A stretch of 64,000 bases of DNA from Cyanobium sp. N.Huapi 1H5 (GTDB lineage Bacteria; Cyanobacteriota; Cyanobacteriia; PCC-6307; Cyanobiaceae). Within the stretch, counting starts at the first letter, position 1; each line of letters starts with the position of its first letter. The DNA lies in contig NZ_JAGQBH010000002.1 of the NCBI RefSeq assembly GCF_024345535.1, positions 186,001 through 250,000 on the forward strand. The letters are read 5' to 3'. Position numbers and translations under genes: made by a program. This document shows positions 37,677-47,194 of this stretch, piece after piece. Below the pieces are notes generated by a model. It was not told where the DNA came from and made no database searches. It saw nothing but the letters and a program-made list of their open reading frames with translations.

Positions 37677-40298
37677 TCAGGGCACCAGGTTGACCAGCTT
37701 GCCGGGCACCACGATCACCCGCCGCGGCGGCTGACCCTCCAGCCAGCGCTGGGCCACCTCGCTGTCAAGGGCCAGCCGCTCCAGGGTGGCCGCATCAGCG
37801 TCGGCGGGCACCTCCAGGCTGCCGCGCATCTTGCCCTTCACCTGGATCACCAGGGGGATCGTGTCGCGCACCAGGGCCGCCGCATCGACGGCGGGCCAGC
37901 GCTGGGCATGGACGCTCGCCTCCGCGCTGATGGGCTGACCCTCCGCCTGGCCGTTCAGCTTCTGCCAGAGCTCCTCGGCCAGGTGGGGCGCGAACGGTGC
38001 CAGCAGGATCAGCAGGGTGGCCAGGGCCTCGGTGGCCACGGCCGGGCCGGCCCCCTCCAGGTGGGCGCCCAGTGCATTGCTGAGTTTCATCAGTTCGGAG
38101 ACGGCGGTGTTGAGCTGGAGCTCCCCTTCCAGGTCCTCGCTGATGGCGGCGATGGCGGTGTGCACGGCCCGGCGCAGCTCCCGTTCGTCGTCGCTGAGGG
38201 AAGCGGGATCGGGGGCCGGCTGGGGGGCGTCAGGCGCGGGCAGCCGCAGCCCGCGGCCATGGGCCCCGTCCACCAGGCGCCAGAGGCGCTGCAGGAAGCG
38301 GTACTGGCCCTCCACGTCGGCGTCGTCCCACTCAAGATCCTTCTCAGGAGGCGCCTTGAACAGGATGAACATCCGGGCCGTGTCGGCCCCGTAGCGGTCG
38401 ATCACCACCGCCGGATCGACGCCGTTGTGCTTCGACTTGGACATCTTTTCGTAGAACACCTCCAGCACCTCGCCGCTGATCGGATCGCGGGGGTCGCTGG
38501 GGTCGGCCACCTGGGCCGGCCCCACGTACTGGCCACTCTGCGGGTTGCGGTAGGTGATGCCCTGCACCATCCCCTGGGTGAGCAGGCGGGCGAAGGGTTC
38601 ACAGAAGCCCAGCAGGCCCCGGTCCCGCAACACCTTGGTGAAGAAGCGGGAATAGAGCAGGTGCAGGATGGCGTGCTCGATGCCGCCCACGTACTGGTCG
38701 ACGGGCAGCCAGCGGTCGACGGCGCCGCGCTCGAACGGCCGCTTGTCGTTGTGGGGATCGCTGTAGCGCAGGTAGTACCAGGACGAACACATGAACGTGT
38801 CCATCGTGTCGGTCTCCCGCTTGGCGGGGGCGCCGCAGCTCGGGCAGGGCACGTTCACCCACGACGCCAGCTTGGCCAGGGGGGTGCCCCCCTTGCCGCT
38901 CAGGGGGATGTCCCGGGGCAGTTCCACCGGCAGCTGGTCGTCGGGGACCGGCACCACGCCGCAGCTGTCGCAGTGGATCACGGGAATGGGGCAGCCCCAG
39001 TAGCGCTGGCGGGAGATCAGCCAGTCGCGCAGGCGGTACTGGACCCGTCCCTGGCCCCAGCCCTGCTCTTCGGCCCAGGCGACGATGGCCGACTTGGCCT
39101 CAGTGGTGGTCAGGCCGTCGAAGGCACCGGAGCCGATCAGCACACCGGCTTCGGTCCAGGCCTGGCCCTCGTAGGCGTGGGGGTCGGCCCCCTCCGGGAT
39201 CACCACCCGCTGGACGGGAAGTTCGTACTGGCGGGCGAAGGCGAAGTCGCGCTGGTCGTGGGCCGGCACCCCCATCACGGCACCGGTGCCGTAGTCGGCC
39301 AGCACGTAGTCGGCGATCCAGACGGGGATGCGCTCGCCACTGGCGGGGTTGCGCGCCCAGGCGCCGATCGGCACGCCCCGCTTGGGCCGGTCCTCGGCCG
39401 TCCGCTCCTGCTCGCTCTGGCGGCTGACCAGATCGCAGAAGGCGGTCACCGAAAGCCGGCAGTCGTCCGTGGTCAGCTCGGCCACCAGGGGGTGATCCGG
39501 CGCCAGCACCACGTAGGTGGCCCCGTGGATGGTGTCGGGCCGGGTGGTGAACACGGTGATGGCGGCACCGCTCTCGGTCGTGAAGGTCAGCTCGGCCCCG
39601 AGGGAGCGGCCGATCCAGTTGGCCTGCATCGTGCGCACCCGCTCCGGCCAGCCCTCCAGGGAGGGGAGATCGTCGAGCAGGGCATCGGCGTAGGCGGTGA
39701 TCTTCAGAAACCACTGGCGCAGCCGGCGCTTCTCCACCTGGGCACCGGAGCGCCAGGAGCGACCCTCCGCATCCACCTGCTCATTGGCGAGGACCGTCTG
39801 GTCGATCGGGTCCCAGTTGACGGTCGCCTCCTTGCGGTAGGCCAGGCCGGCATCGAGGAACTGCAGGAACAGCCACTGGGTCCAGCGGTAGTAATCGGCG
39901 TGGCAGGTGGCCACCTCCCGGTCCCAGTCGATCGAGAGGCCCAGCCGCTTGAGCTGGTCCCGCATCTGGGCGATGTTGCGGTCCGTCCAGTCCCCCGGGT
40001 CGACGCCCCGCTCGATGGCGGCGTTCTCCGCCGGCAGTCCGAAGGCATCCCAGCCCATGGGGTGGAGCACCTGCCGTCCCCGCAGGCGGGCCGCCCGGGC
40101 AATCACGTCGGTGATGACGTAATTGCGCACATGGCCCATGTGCAGGCTCCCCGACGGATAGGGGAACATGGAGAGGGCGTAGTAGGGCTCTCCGGCGTCC
40201 TCGTGCGGATCGGGGGTGGCGTGCAGTCCCAGCTGCTCCCACTGCAGCTGCCAGCGCTGCTCGATCGCATCGGGGCGGTAGCGGGAAGGGTCAGTCAC
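37677..40298 (-). CDS. leuS: Leucyl-tRNA synthetase
   Basis: The 873-aa class I synthetase charges tRNA-Leu. It has the HIGH motif as [13 protein letters not shown], the KMSKS loop as KMSKSKHNG near residue 620, an editing domain ([17 protein letters not shown]), and zinc-type cysteines in the CP/catalytic region ([18 protein letters not shown]). The start is GTG 40298 ([17 protein letters not shown]). It is 46 bp downstream of hfq on the same strand and may share its transcript. Confidence 0.98.
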   Translation of the reverse strand: MTDPSRYRPDAIEQRWQLQWEQLGLHATPDPHEDAGEPYYALSMFPYPSGSLHMGHVRNYVITDVIARAARLRGRQVLHPMGWDAFGLPAENAAIERGVDPGDWTDRNIAQMRDQLKRLGLSIDWDREVATCHADYYRWTQWLFLQFLDAGLAYRKEATVNWDPIDQTVLANEQVDAEGRSWRSGAQVEKRRLRQWFLKITAYADALLDDLPSLEGWPERVRTMQANWIGRSLGAELTFTTESGAAITVFTTRPDTIHGATYVVLAPDHPLVAELTTDDCRLSVTAFCDLVSRQSEQERTAEDRPKRGVPIGAWARNPASGERIPVWIADYVLADYGTGAVMGVPAHDQRDFAFARQYELPVQRVVIPEGADPHAYEGQAWTEAGVLIGSGAFDGLTTTEAKSAIVAWAEEQGWGQGRVQYRLRDWLISRQRYWGCPIPVIHCDSCGVVPVPDDQLPVELPRDIPLSGKGGTPLAKLASWVNVPCPSCGAPAKRETDTMDTFMCSSWYYLRYSDPHNDKRPFERGAVDRWLPVDQYVGGIEHAILHLLYSRFFTKVLRDRGLLGFCEPFARLLTQGMVQGITYRNPQSGQYVGPAQVADPSDPRDPISGEVLEVFYEKMSKSKHNGVDPAVVIDRYGADTARMFILFKAPPEKDLEWDDADVEGQYRFLQRLWRLVDGAHGRGLRLPAPDAPQPAPDPASLSDDERELRRAVHTAIAAISEDLEGELQLNTAVSELMKLSNALGAHLEGAGPAVATEALATLLILLAPFAPHLAEELWQKLNGQAEGQPISAEASVHAQRWPAVDAAALVRDTIPLVIQVKGKMRGSLEVPADADAATLERLALDSEVAQRWLEGQPPRRVIVVPGKLVNLVP

Positions 40299-40344
40299 GG
40301 GCCACAGGGAATGGGAGTGATCGTGTCACAGCCCATGGAAAGGC

Positions 40345-40584
40345 TCAGCTGAGGGCCCGCAGCGAAGCCACGGCGGCCAGGCTGATCAGCAGCAGCGGCG
40401 TGCCGGGCTCGGTGCTCATGGCCAGGTAGTGGCTGTCCTGCCACCGGATGATTCCATCGAACTCCTTGCCGGACAGCAGGACGACGTTCACAGGGGTGCG
40501 GATGCGGATCAGCTCCTGGACGTGCCGCACACTGGGCAGGGTCGTGTCGAGCCTGGGTCCCCGTCGTTCAAAGAAACTCTGCAT
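40345..40584 (-). CDS. hfq: Cyanobacterial-type Hfq (Sm-like protein)
   Basis: A 79-aa Sm-fold protein. It carries LDTTLPSVRHVQELIRIRTPVNV, LLSGKEFDGIIRWQDSHYLAM (Sm1/Sm2-like), matching cyanobacterial Hfq, which lacks the normal RNA-binding residues and in Synechocystis binds the type IV pilus motor PilB1 rather than acting as a classic sRNA chaperone. The divergent neighbour dapF, 43 bp away, is a conserved neighbour of cyanobacterial hfq. The last dozen residues (LISLAAVASLRALS) replace the usual KPH-type end. Confidence 0.85.
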   Translation of the reverse strand: MQSFFERRGPRLDTTLPSVRHVQELIRIRTPVNVVLLSGKEFDGIIRWQDSHYLAMSTEPGTPLLLISLAAVASLRALS

Positions 40585-40627
40585 AGGATCGACCCCAATC
40601 TCCAGGTCTCACGGAACGGTGCTTCAG

Positions 40628-41779
40628 GTGCTCCAATTCAGCAAATACCAGGGTCTTGGAAATGACTTCTTGCTGCTGGACGGCCGCAGCTTAGAGGATC
40701 CTGAGGGCCTGTTCGGCCTGACCCCCGAACGGGTGCAGCGGCTCTGCGACCGCCGCTTCGGCGTCGGCGGCGATGGCGTGATCCTGGCCCTGCCGCCCAG
40801 GGAGGGCGGCGAACTGCGGATGCGGATCTTCAACGCCGATGGCACCGAGCCGGAGATGTGCGGCAACGGCATCCGCTGCCTGGCCCGCTTCCTGGCCGAC
40901 AGTGACGGCGACGAGGCCCCCCGCAGCTGGGAGATCGAGACCCTTGCCGGTCGCATCGTGCCGGCCCTGGCTGAAGACGGTCGCATCCGTGTCGACATGG
41001 GTCCGCCGTTCCTGACGCCCGAGACCGTGCCCACCACCCTGGCGTTAGGGGAGCAGGGGCTGCCGGTGGGCGAACTGGAGGTGCTGGGCCAGCGCCTGGC
41101 GGTGGCGGCCGCCGGCATGGGCAATCCCCATGCCGTCGTGCCCGTCGCCGATGTGGCGGCGATCGATCTGGAGGGGCTCGGCGCCGCCCTGGAGGTGCAC
41201 GGGGCCTTCCCGGCCCGCACCAACGTCCACTTCGTCCAGGTGCTCGCCCCCGACCATCTGGTGATGCGGGTCTGGGAGCGGGGGGCGGGACCCACCCTGG
41301 CCTGCGGCACCGGCGCCTGCGCCACCCTGGTGGCCTGCCATCGGCTCGGCCTGGCCGCCCGCCACGCCCGGCTCGATCTGCCGGGGGGGCCCCTGGAGAT
41401 CCAGTGGGACGAGGCCAGCGGGCACGTGTTCATGACCGGCCCGGCCGAGGCGGTGTTCGACGGGGTCGTGGCGCCATCGCTGTTCGACGACGACGAGGCA
41501 CTGCTTCAGGCCACAGCGGTGCCTCCCGCCATGGCGGTGGCCACGCCCCCCAACGCACCGGTGGAGAGCGGGGCCGCCCCCCTCGCAGACGCCATTGACT
41601 GCGCCACCGCCTGCGTCAACGGCTGCCTGCGCCCGGAGGCCTGTCCCAGCGCCGAAGCCCGGGCCCGCGTCACGGCCCTGCTGGAGGGGCGCTCCCTCGA
41701 TGATCTGGTGGCCCTGGCCGGCGAATCCCTGGAATCCCGCACCCGGGGCCGGCTCTCCCGCGATGCCCCCGCTCCCTGA
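40628..41779 (+). CDS. dapF: Diaminopimelate epimerase with cysteine-motif C-terminal extension
   Basis: DapF converts L,L- to meso-diaminopimelate for lysine and peptidoglycan. Both catalytic cysteines are present: EMCGNGIRCLARF and LACGTGACATLV, and the opening FSKYQGLGNDFLL is standard. The catalytic part ends near residue 285; a further about 100 residues follow, first an Ala/Pro linker, then C325-x3-C329-x3-C333-x5-C339 (DCATACVNGCLRPEAC) and an LLEGRSLDDLVALAGESLE helix. DapF normally has 270-290 residues, so this is a fusion or added domain. Start GTG 40628 (GTG 40619 also possible). The end overlaps the next gene by 17 bp. Confidence 0.93.
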   Translation: MLQFSKYQGLGNDFLLLDGRSLEDPEGLFGLTPERVQRLCDRRFGVGGDGVILALPPREGGELRMRIFNADGTEPEMCGNGIRCLARFLADSDGDEAPRSWEIETLAGRIVPALAEDGRIRVDMGPPFLTPETVPTTLALGEQGLPVGELEVLGQRLAVAAAGMGNPHAVVPVADVAAIDLEGLGAALEVHGAFPARTNVHFVQVLAPDHLVMRVWERGAGPTLACGTGACATLVACHRLGLAARHARLDLPGGPLEIQWDEASGHVFMTGPAEAVFDGVVAPSLFDDDEALLQATAVPPAMAVATPPNAPVESGAAPLADAIDCATACVNGCLRPEACPSAEARARVTALLEGRSLDDLVALAGESLESRTRGRLSRDAPAP

Positions 41780-42956
41780 GATCTACCTCGATGCCTGCGC
41801 CACAGCCCCCCCGGCAGAGGCGGTGCTGGAGGCCATGGCCCGCGCCCACCGGGAGGCCTGGGCCAACCCCTCCAGCCTCCATGGCCACGGCCTGGCGGCG
41901 GCGGAACGCCTGGAACGTGACCGCCAGGCCCTCGCCGCCCGGCTCGGCTGCGGTGGGGATGAACTGGTGTTCGTTTCCGGGGGAAGCGAGGCGATCCACA
42001 CCGCCCTGGTGGGCTCCGACGGACCGCTGGAGCCGGGTCGGGTGCTGCTCTCGGCGGTGGAGCACCCCGCCAGCCATGCCGCCGCCGCCGCGCTGGCGCG
42101 CCGGGGCTGGGAGGTGCAGCTCCTGCCGGTGGACCGCCGCGGCGTGGTCGATCTGGAGGACCTGCAGCGACGGCTGACACCGCCGACCCGGCTGGTGTCG
42201 GTGCTCTGGGGCCAGAGCGAGGTGGGAACACTCCAGCCGATCGAGGCGATCGGTGCCCTCTGCCGTCAGGCCGGCGTGCGCTTCCATGTCGATGCGGTGC
42301 AGGTGGTGGGCCACCGCCGGGTCGATTTCAACCGGCTGCCGGTGGACCTGCTCAGTTGCGCGGCCCACAAGCTGCAGGGCCCCCGCGGCGTGGGGGCCCT
42401 GCTGGTGCGGCGCGGGGTCCTGCTCGAGCCCCTGGTCGGCGGTGCCCAGGAGGGGGGCCGTCGCGGCGGCACCGAGCCGGTGGCCCTGGTGGCCGGCTTC
42501 GCGGCGGCCCTCGAGCTGGCCGACCGGCGGCTGACGGCCCACGGTGGTGACGATCCGTTGGCGGCGCTTCGGGATCAGCTGCTGGCCGACCTGCGGCGGC
42601 TGGAGGGGGTGCGGCTGAGCGGCCCGGAGCCGGACGACCCCGCCGGGCGCCTGCCGCACCACATCAGCCTGCTGGTGGACGGGCCGGACGGTCGGCCCCT
42701 TGGCGGTCGGCGGCTGGTGCGGGAGCTGGCACGCCGGGGCTACGCCGTGAGCAGTGGATCGGCCTGCGCCAGTGCCGGGGCCGGTGCGGGCAGCGGCGGC
42801 ACCAGTGCCGTGCTGCTGGCGATGGGATATGACCCCGCCGAGGCGAGCAGCGGCCTGCGGATCAGCCTGGGCCCGTGGGTCAGCCCGGCGGATCTGGCCG
42901 GCCTGCCGGCGGCCCTGGAGCTGGCCCGCCGCAGTGTGGCGGAAGCGCCTGGGTAG
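41763..42956 (+). CDS. Cysteine desulfurase (NifS/IscS-like)
   Basis: A 397-aa PLP enzyme that takes sulfur from cysteine for Fe-S clusters or other thio-cofactors. It has YLDACATAPP at the start, the PLP lysine in SCAAHKLQGPRGVGALLVR, HVDAVQVVGH, and the active-site cysteine loop SSGSACASAGAGAGSG. ATG 41763 overlaps dapF by 17 bp. It resembles class I NifS/IscS types rather than SufS; no iscU or suf gene is adjacent. Its coupling to the Cys-motif end of DapF is unusual. Confidence 0.9.
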   Translation: MPPLPEIYLDACATAPPAEAVLEAMARAHREAWANPSSLHGHGLAAAERLERDRQALAARLGCGGDELVFVSGGSEAIHTALVGSDGPLEPGRVLLSAVEHPASHAAAAALARRGWEVQLLPVDRRGVVDLEDLQRRLTPPTRLVSVLWGQSEVGTLQPIEAIGALCRQAGVRFHVDAVQVVGHRRVDFNRLPVDLLSCAAHKLQGPRGVGALLVRRGVLLEPLVGGAQEGGRRGGTEPVALVAGFAAALELADRRLTAHGGDDPLAALRDQLLADLRRLEGVRLSGPEPDDPAGRLPHHISLLVDGPDGRPLGGRRLVRELARRGYAVSSGSACASAGAGAGSGGTSAVLLAMGYDPAEASSGLRISLGPWVSPADLAGLPAALELARRSVAEAPG

Positions 42957-42982
42957 GGTCCGATCAGCCCTGCCGCCAGCCG

Positions 42983-43672
42983 ATGCTGCCCGCCGACCTG
43001 CGCACCGCCGAAGCCGAAGCCCTCCAGGCCCTCCAGGCGGCCCTGGCGGCCGGATCGGGGGGTCGCTGGACCGTGGAGTTCCGCTTCGAAGGGCTGCGCC
43101 TGATGCCGGTGGTGCTGCGCCTGCTCGACGGGCTGATGGCGGAGCGGCCCGCGGTGCGGCTGCTGTTTCCGGATGCCGGCGCCACCGCCCTGGCCCGCCG
43201 GGATGCCCCGGCCCTGGCCGATCAGATCGGCAGTTTTTCCGACCAGCGGCGCCGCCAGCAGGAGGAACCCTCCAGCGGCGTGCTGCTGATGGTGGGGGCG
43301 AGCCAGGCCGAGTACGAGCTGGTGGAGGAGGTGTGCGGCCGCCACGGGGATGCCGTGGTGCTCGTCAATCCGGCTCTGGAGGATGCCGCCGTGGGCATCG
43401 GCAGCGTGGCGCGCCAGCGGCGCCGCGGCTTCCTGGCCGGCTGGCGGTCCGCCTACGCCCTGCTGCCCAAGGCCGACCGCGCCCTGCGCTGCGCCTACCC
43501 GGGCGAATGGGAGCTGTACCGGCTCGACCCCGACGGCTTCCGGCTGGCGGGGAGCTTCGAGCAGAAGCCCGATGCGGAGCAGCAGGACCTGGCCCTGAGC
43601 GGGCGTGAGGAGGCGGGTCTGGGCGGCAACCTGCGGGCCCTCGGGCAGATGATCGAGGACCTGCAGAACTGA
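42983..43672 (+). CDS. DUF1995 family protein
   Basis: A 229-aa soluble protein of the cyanobacterial/plastid DUF1995 family, which in plants includes LPA3, a photosystem II assembly factor. Visible features are WTVEFRFEGLRLMPVVLRLLD, VRLLFPDAGATALARRDA, and a P-rich tail (NPALEDAAVGIGSVARQRR). ATG 42983 is chosen; the open frame begins earlier without similarity. The function in cyanobacteria is not known. A strong hairpin follows its stop. Confidence 0.75.
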   Translation: MLPADLRTAEAEALQALQAALAAGSGGRWTVEFRFEGLRLMPVVLRLLDGLMAERPAVRLLFPDAGATALARRDAPALADQIGSFSDQRRRQQEEPSSGVLLMVGASQAEYELVEEVCGRHGDAVVLVNPALEDAAVGIGSVARQRRRGFLAGWRSAYALLPKADRALRCAYPGEWELYRLDPDGFRLAGSFEQKPDAEQQDLALSGREEAGLGGNLRALGQMIEDLQN

Positions 43673-43703
43673 CACGCCGGCCGGGACGGGACCGGCCGGT
43701 GTG
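43673..43703 (+). terminator. Strong hairpin after the DUF1995 gene
   Basis: CACGCCGGCCGG (43673-43684) pairs with CCGGCCGGTGTG (43692-43703) over 12 bp with one G-U, loop GACGGGA. It begins one base after the stop codon. No T-tract follows, but the fold should be very stable. Confidence 0.55.
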
Positions 43704-43748
43704 GCTGGTGCATCCCGGAAAGGCTGCGTACACTTCGCGGGCTTTCCC

Positions 43749-44279
43749 ATGCCCATGCCCAGCGAATCGCCCCGGTCCCGTTCCTTCAGCCTCGTCGACG
43801 TCGGCGCCGCCGTCGCCGCCCTGCTGGCGATCGGGGGCGTGATCTGGAGCCCCCGCCTCAGCGGGGCTGTGGCCCAGGCCACCGGCGCCCTCGAGCCCGT
43901 CACCGTGATGGTGGACGTGCGCGGTGCCCCCGCCGCCTCCCCCCTGCAGTTGCTGCAGCAGGCCCGCGCCGAGGGCAAGGTGGCCATCGTGATCCGCAAC
44001 CAGCCCCACGGCAGCGTGGCCGTCAAGGAGATCCTCCCCTTCGAGCGGATCATCTCCACCCTCACTCCCGACGGGAAGGTGGTGAGCGCCCCCGACCCCA
44101 ACCAGAAGACCTTCAGCACCTTCGATGGACGTTTCGTCCTGGAGGGGCAGGGGCGGCGCACCGCCGGTGGGGTCGTCTTCGGCAACCAGACGATCAAGAT
44201 CGGCGCCCCGGTCGAGCTGGAGGGGACCAACTACCGCTTCAACGGCACCGTCACGGACCTGAAACTCGGAACCTCCTGA
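43749..44279 (+). CDS. DUF4330 family protein, single-pass membrane
   Basis: A 176-aa protein with one N-terminal membrane helix (about residues 15-35, SLVDVGAAVAALLAIGGVIW) and a beta-rich outside domain with EPVTVMVDVRGAP and the final VELEGTNYRFNGTVTDL, matching DUF4330, a family of unknown function in cyanobacteria. It may be exported to the periplasm or lumen face. dacB follows at once (stop, one base, ATG), so the pair is an operon. Confidence 0.75.
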   Translation: MPMPSESPRSRSFSLVDVGAAVAALLAIGGVIWSPRLSGAVAQATGALEPVTVMVDVRGAPAASPLQLLQQARAEGKVAIVIRNQPHGSVAVKEILPFERIISTLTPDGKVVSAPDPNQKTFSTFDGRFVLEGQGRRTAGGVVFGNQTIKIGAPVELEGTNYRFNGTVTDLKLGTS

Positions 44280-44280
44280 C

Positions 44281-45645
44281 ATGACAGCGCCCGTCCGCTC
44301 CGGCCACCCCCTGCACCGCGCTCACCTCCCCACCGCCCGACGCCCCCTGAAGCTGGCGGCGCTGCTGCTGGTCGTCGGCGCTACCTCCCCGGTGGGCCTG
44401 GCGGCCTGGGCCCAGACCGAGCCGGCCCTGCCCTCGGCCCGCAGCCAGCGACCCCTGCCGATGGCGGCGCTGCCGCCGGCTCCACCCCCGGTGGGCATGC
44501 CGCGGCTGGCCACCGAGGTCAGCTGCCCCAACCTGCAGCGCCAGGTCGCCCTGGTGCTGGGCGATGAGCGTTCCCGCTGGAGCGTCAGCGTCGCCGACGG
44601 CAGCGGCCGGCTGCTGGCCGACGTCAACGGGCGCCAGCCCAGGGTGCCGGCCTCCAACCAGAAGCTGGTCAGCAGCGCCTTCGCCCTCGATCGCCTCGGC
44701 CCCGACTACCGGCTCACCACCCAGCTGTGGCGGCTTCAGGACGGCACCCTGCGGCTCACGGGGCAGGGGGATCCCGACCTGGCCCTGCCCCAGCTGCAGC
44801 GTTTCGCCCAGCTGGCCATGGCCGCCGGGGCCACATCCGCCGTGGGTGGCGGTCCGGTGCGACTGGAACTGGCGGAGGAAGCCTCCCAGAACTGGTGGCC
44901 CAGCGGCTGGCATGTGGCCGACCGGGCCTACGCCTACGGCGCCCCGATCACCCGCCTGGCGATCACCAGCAATGCCATCGACGATGCGGTCAGCAATCCC
45001 CCCTCCCGGCTCCAGACGCTGCTGCGTCGGGCCATGAACCAGGGCGGCGGCTCGCCCCTGCAGCTGACCCTGGTGTCAGCCCGCCAGCCCCTGCCCGCCG
45101 ACGCCGTGCTGATCCACGAGGAGCCCTCCACCTCGATGCACGGCCTGATGAGCCTGGCCAACACCGAAAGCCACAACTTCACCGCCGAAGTGCTGCTGCG
45201 CCAGGCAGCCGGTACCTGGGACGTGGCCGAGGCCAGCCGCCTGAACACCCTCTGGCTGCTCGAACAGGGCCTGCCCATGGAGGGGGTCCGGGTGGCGGAC
45301 GGCAGTGGCCTTGACCGCGCCAACCGGGTCACCAGCCGCTTCCTGGTGGCCCTGCTGCTGCGCATGGACCACCACCCCTATTCCCGCGACTACATCAGTT
45401 CCATGGCCATCGCCGGGCGTCGCGGCACCCTGCGCAATCTCTACAAGGGCACCAGCCTCGACGGCCGCCTCTTCGCCAAGACCGGCACCCTCACGGGGGT
45501 GCGCTCGATCAGCGGCGTTCTGCAGACGGCGGACGGGCCCCGATACGTCAGTGCCGTGTCCGCCGGGGCCGGGGCTCCGAATACCACGATCGGCCGGGTC
45601 CTGCGGGAGGTGCAGGCCGTGGGGGCCTGCCCTTCTGCGATCTGA
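44281..45645 (+). CDS. dacB: D-alanyl-D-alanine carboxypeptidase/endopeptidase (PBP4, S13)
   Basis: A 454-aa low-molecular-mass penicillin-binding protein that trims or cuts peptidoglycan cross-links. The N-terminus has a signal-like hydrophobic stretch after a basic start (LAALLLVVGATSPVGLAAWA). The three active-site motifs are SNQK (in ASNQKLVSSAFAL), SHN (ESHNFTAEVLLR) and KTG (FAKTGTLTGV). It would act in the periplasm. It is convergent with the coiled-coil gene, with a hairpin between the stops. Confidence 0.93.
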   Translation: MTAPVRSGHPLHRAHLPTARRPLKLAALLLVVGATSPVGLAAWAQTEPALPSARSQRPLPMAALPPAPPPVGMPRLATEVSCPNLQRQVALVLGDERSRWSVSVADGSGRLLADVNGRQPRVPASNQKLVSSAFALDRLGPDYRLTTQLWRLQDGTLRLTGQGDPDLALPQLQRFAQLAMAAGATSAVGGGPVRLELAEEASQNWWPSGWHVADRAYAYGAPITRLAITSNAIDDAVSNPPSRLQTLLRRAMNQGGGSPLQLTLVSARQPLPADAVLIHEEPSTSMHGLMSLANTESHNFTAEVLLRQAAGTWDVAEASRLNTLWLLEQGLPMEGVRVADGSGLDRANRVTSRFLVALLLRMDHHPYSRDYISSMAIAGRRGTLRNLYKGTSLDGRLFAKTGTLTGVRSISGVLQTADGPRYVSAVSAGAGAPNTTIGRVLREVQAVGACPSAI

Positions 45646-45669
45646 GGCGGCTCCGAGGCGAACGCCTCA
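45643..45669. terminator. Palindromic hairpin spanning both stops of dacB and the coiled-coil gene
   Basis: TGAGGCG (45643-45649) pairs with CGCCTCA (45663-45669), and an inner GAGGC-GAAC-GCCTC alternative also forms. The outer arms are exactly the two convergent TGA stop codons. It probably terminates both genes. No T-tract. Confidence 0.5.
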
Positions 45670-46614
45670 GCTGGCCAGCCCCCGGCTGGCGGCACGCCGC
45701 AGACGGCCGGCGGCCCGTCGGGCCCGGTCCACGGCGGCGTTCTCCAGGGGAATGGGGGCTTCGGGGGGCCGGCTGGCGGCCTGGGTCTCCTGGGACTGCA
45801 GCCGCACCAGCTCCCGCCGGCCGCCGAGCACCACCTGGCTGAGCTCCTTGAGACGCACCTCCAGTTCCCCGAGCACCTGCTCGGCGTAGCGGTTGGCGCC
45901 CTCCTGGATGGCGGCCGACTCCTGACGGGTGCGGGCGATCAGGGCATCGCACTGCTGCTGGGTCTGCTGACGGAACTGCAGGGCGTCGGCGTGGAGGCGC
46001 TCAGCTTCGGCCTGGCTTTCCCGCTGGACCCGCAGACCTTCCTGGCGGATGCCCTCCAGTTCTTGCAGGGCCTGGGCCCGGCTGCGTTCGTGCTGCTCGA
46101 CCAGCTGGCGGTTGCGCTCCGCCGCTTCCTGCTCCAGCTGCTGGCGCCGCTGCTGGGCCTCCTGCTCCAGCTGCTGCCGGCGACCGGCGAACTGCTGCTC
46201 GAACTGGGCCATGCGGGCCTGGTGTTCCTGTTCGGTCTGGGCCACCTGCTGGCGGGCCTGGAGCACCATCTGCTCGCACTGCTGGCGGGCCAGTTCCCGC
46301 TGTTCCGTGACCTGGCGCTCCGCCTCCTGGCGGATGGCGGCGGCGTTGATCAGCTGCTCCCGCTCGCGCCGCGCCTGGGTGACGATCTCCTCGGCCTGCA
46401 CCCGGGCCTTCTCGATGAAGCCCTCCCGCTGGCGGATCAGGTCCTCCGCTTGGGAGATCTGCCCGGGCAGGGCCTCGCGCAGCGCGTCCATCATCTCGAT
46501 GGCGTCCTGCTCGTTCACCAGACGGCCGCCGCTGAAGGGGATCCGGCTGCCGTCGAGAACGATGTCCTCCAGCTGATCCAGCTGATCGAGAACGGTGAAA
46601 CGGACCTCAGCCAT
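45667..46614 (-). CDS. Glutamine-rich coiled-coil protein (DivIVA/SepIVA-like?)
   Basis: A 315-aa protein dominated by one long coiled coil from about residue 55 to 265, rich in Gln, Glu and Arg ([33 protein letters not shown]). The first about 50 residues are a small conserved head with [19 protein letters not shown]. It has no membrane helix. The head-plus-coil layout recalls cyanobacterial DivIVA-like Cdv3 and related division or polarity proteins, but I cannot confirm the family. It overlaps coaD by 8 bp as its downstream partner. Confidence 0.65.
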   Translation of the reverse strand: MAEVRFTVLDQLDQLEDIVLDGSRIPFSGGRLVNEQDAIEMMDALREALPGQISQAEDLIRQREGFIEKARVQAEEIVTQARREREQLINAAAIRQEAERQVTEQRELARQQCEQMVLQARQQVAQTEQEHQARMAQFEQQFAGRRQQLEQEAQQRRQQLEQEAAERNRQLVEQHERSRAQALQELEGIRQEGLRVQRESQAEAERLHADALQFRQQTQQQCDALIARTRQESAAIQEGANRYAEQVLGELEVRLKELSQVVLGGRRELVRLQSQETQAASRPPEAPIPLENAAVDRARRAAGRLRRAASRGLAS

Positions 46615-47110
46615 ATCGGGTTCCGGGAGCTGCCTGTCGATTAAAGAGCCTCTCCAGGTCGATCGCCACTCCCGGCGGGACCATGTGACCCACGTCCCCG
46701 CCGAAGCGGGCCACCTCCTTCACCACCGAGCTGCTGAGAAAGCTGTGGTGCGCTGCGGTGGCCATGAACAGGGTCTCGACCCGGGGGGCCAGGGTCCGGT
46801 TGGTGTGTGCGATCTGCAACTCGAATTCGAAGTCGCTCATCGCCCGCAGCCCCCGCAGGATCACCTGGGCGCCGCAGCTCTGGGCATAGGTCACGGTGAG
46901 GCCGTCGAAATGGCCCACCTCGATGCCGGCGATCCCCTCGGTGGCCAGGCGGATCTGCTCCAGACGTCGCTCCAGGGGGAAGGCGGGCTGCTTGGAGGGG
47001 TTCATCAGCACCGCCACCACGACCCCGTCGAACAGGCCGGCCGCCCGCTCGATCAGGTCGAGGTGGCCCAGGGTGAGGGGATCGAAACTGCCGGGATAGA
47101 GGGCTCGCAT
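46607..47110 (-). CDS. coaD: Phosphopantetheine adenylyltransferase
   Basis: CoaD adds AMP to 4'-phosphopantetheine, the penultimate step of coenzyme A synthesis. The 167-aa product has [19 protein letters not shown] with the TxGH motif, [18 protein letters not shown], and the [17 protein letters not shown] end. ATG 47110. The coiled-coil gene follows with an 8-bp overlap; the flavin reductase gene diverges 84 bp away. Confidence 0.96.
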   Translation of the reverse strand: MRALYPGSFDPLTLGHLDLIERAAGLFDGVVVAVLMNPSKQPAFPLERRLEQIRLATEGIAGIEVGHFDGLTVTYAQSCGAQVILRGLRAMSDFEFELQIAHTNRTLAPRVETLFMATAAHHSFLSSSVVKEVARFGGDVGHMVPPGVAIDLERLFNRQAAPGTRYG

Positions 47111-47194
47111 CGCCCCAGCCTATGGAGACGGGCCCAGGCGGGGTAACCGGCCCGGACGGGTTCCTAGAGTCCAGGGATCCCTGCCGCCCACCCC

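Noticed and set aside
40317-40330. GTGATCGTGTCAC upstream of leuS as a CRP-like site
   Set aside because: The half-sites are 5 bases apart rather than the 6 needed for a CRP-type site, and NtcA's GTA-N8-TAC is absent.
37908-40352. An 814-codon open frame antisense to leuS
   Set aside because: Long frames opposite real genes are expected in G+C-rich DNA. It has no known domain, and leuS is clearly coding on the other strand.
47172-47183. CAGGGATCCCTG palindrome upstream of the flavin reductase gene
   Set aside because: A perfect 12-bp palindrome is expected by chance about 15 times in 64 kb, and nothing else supports an operator here.
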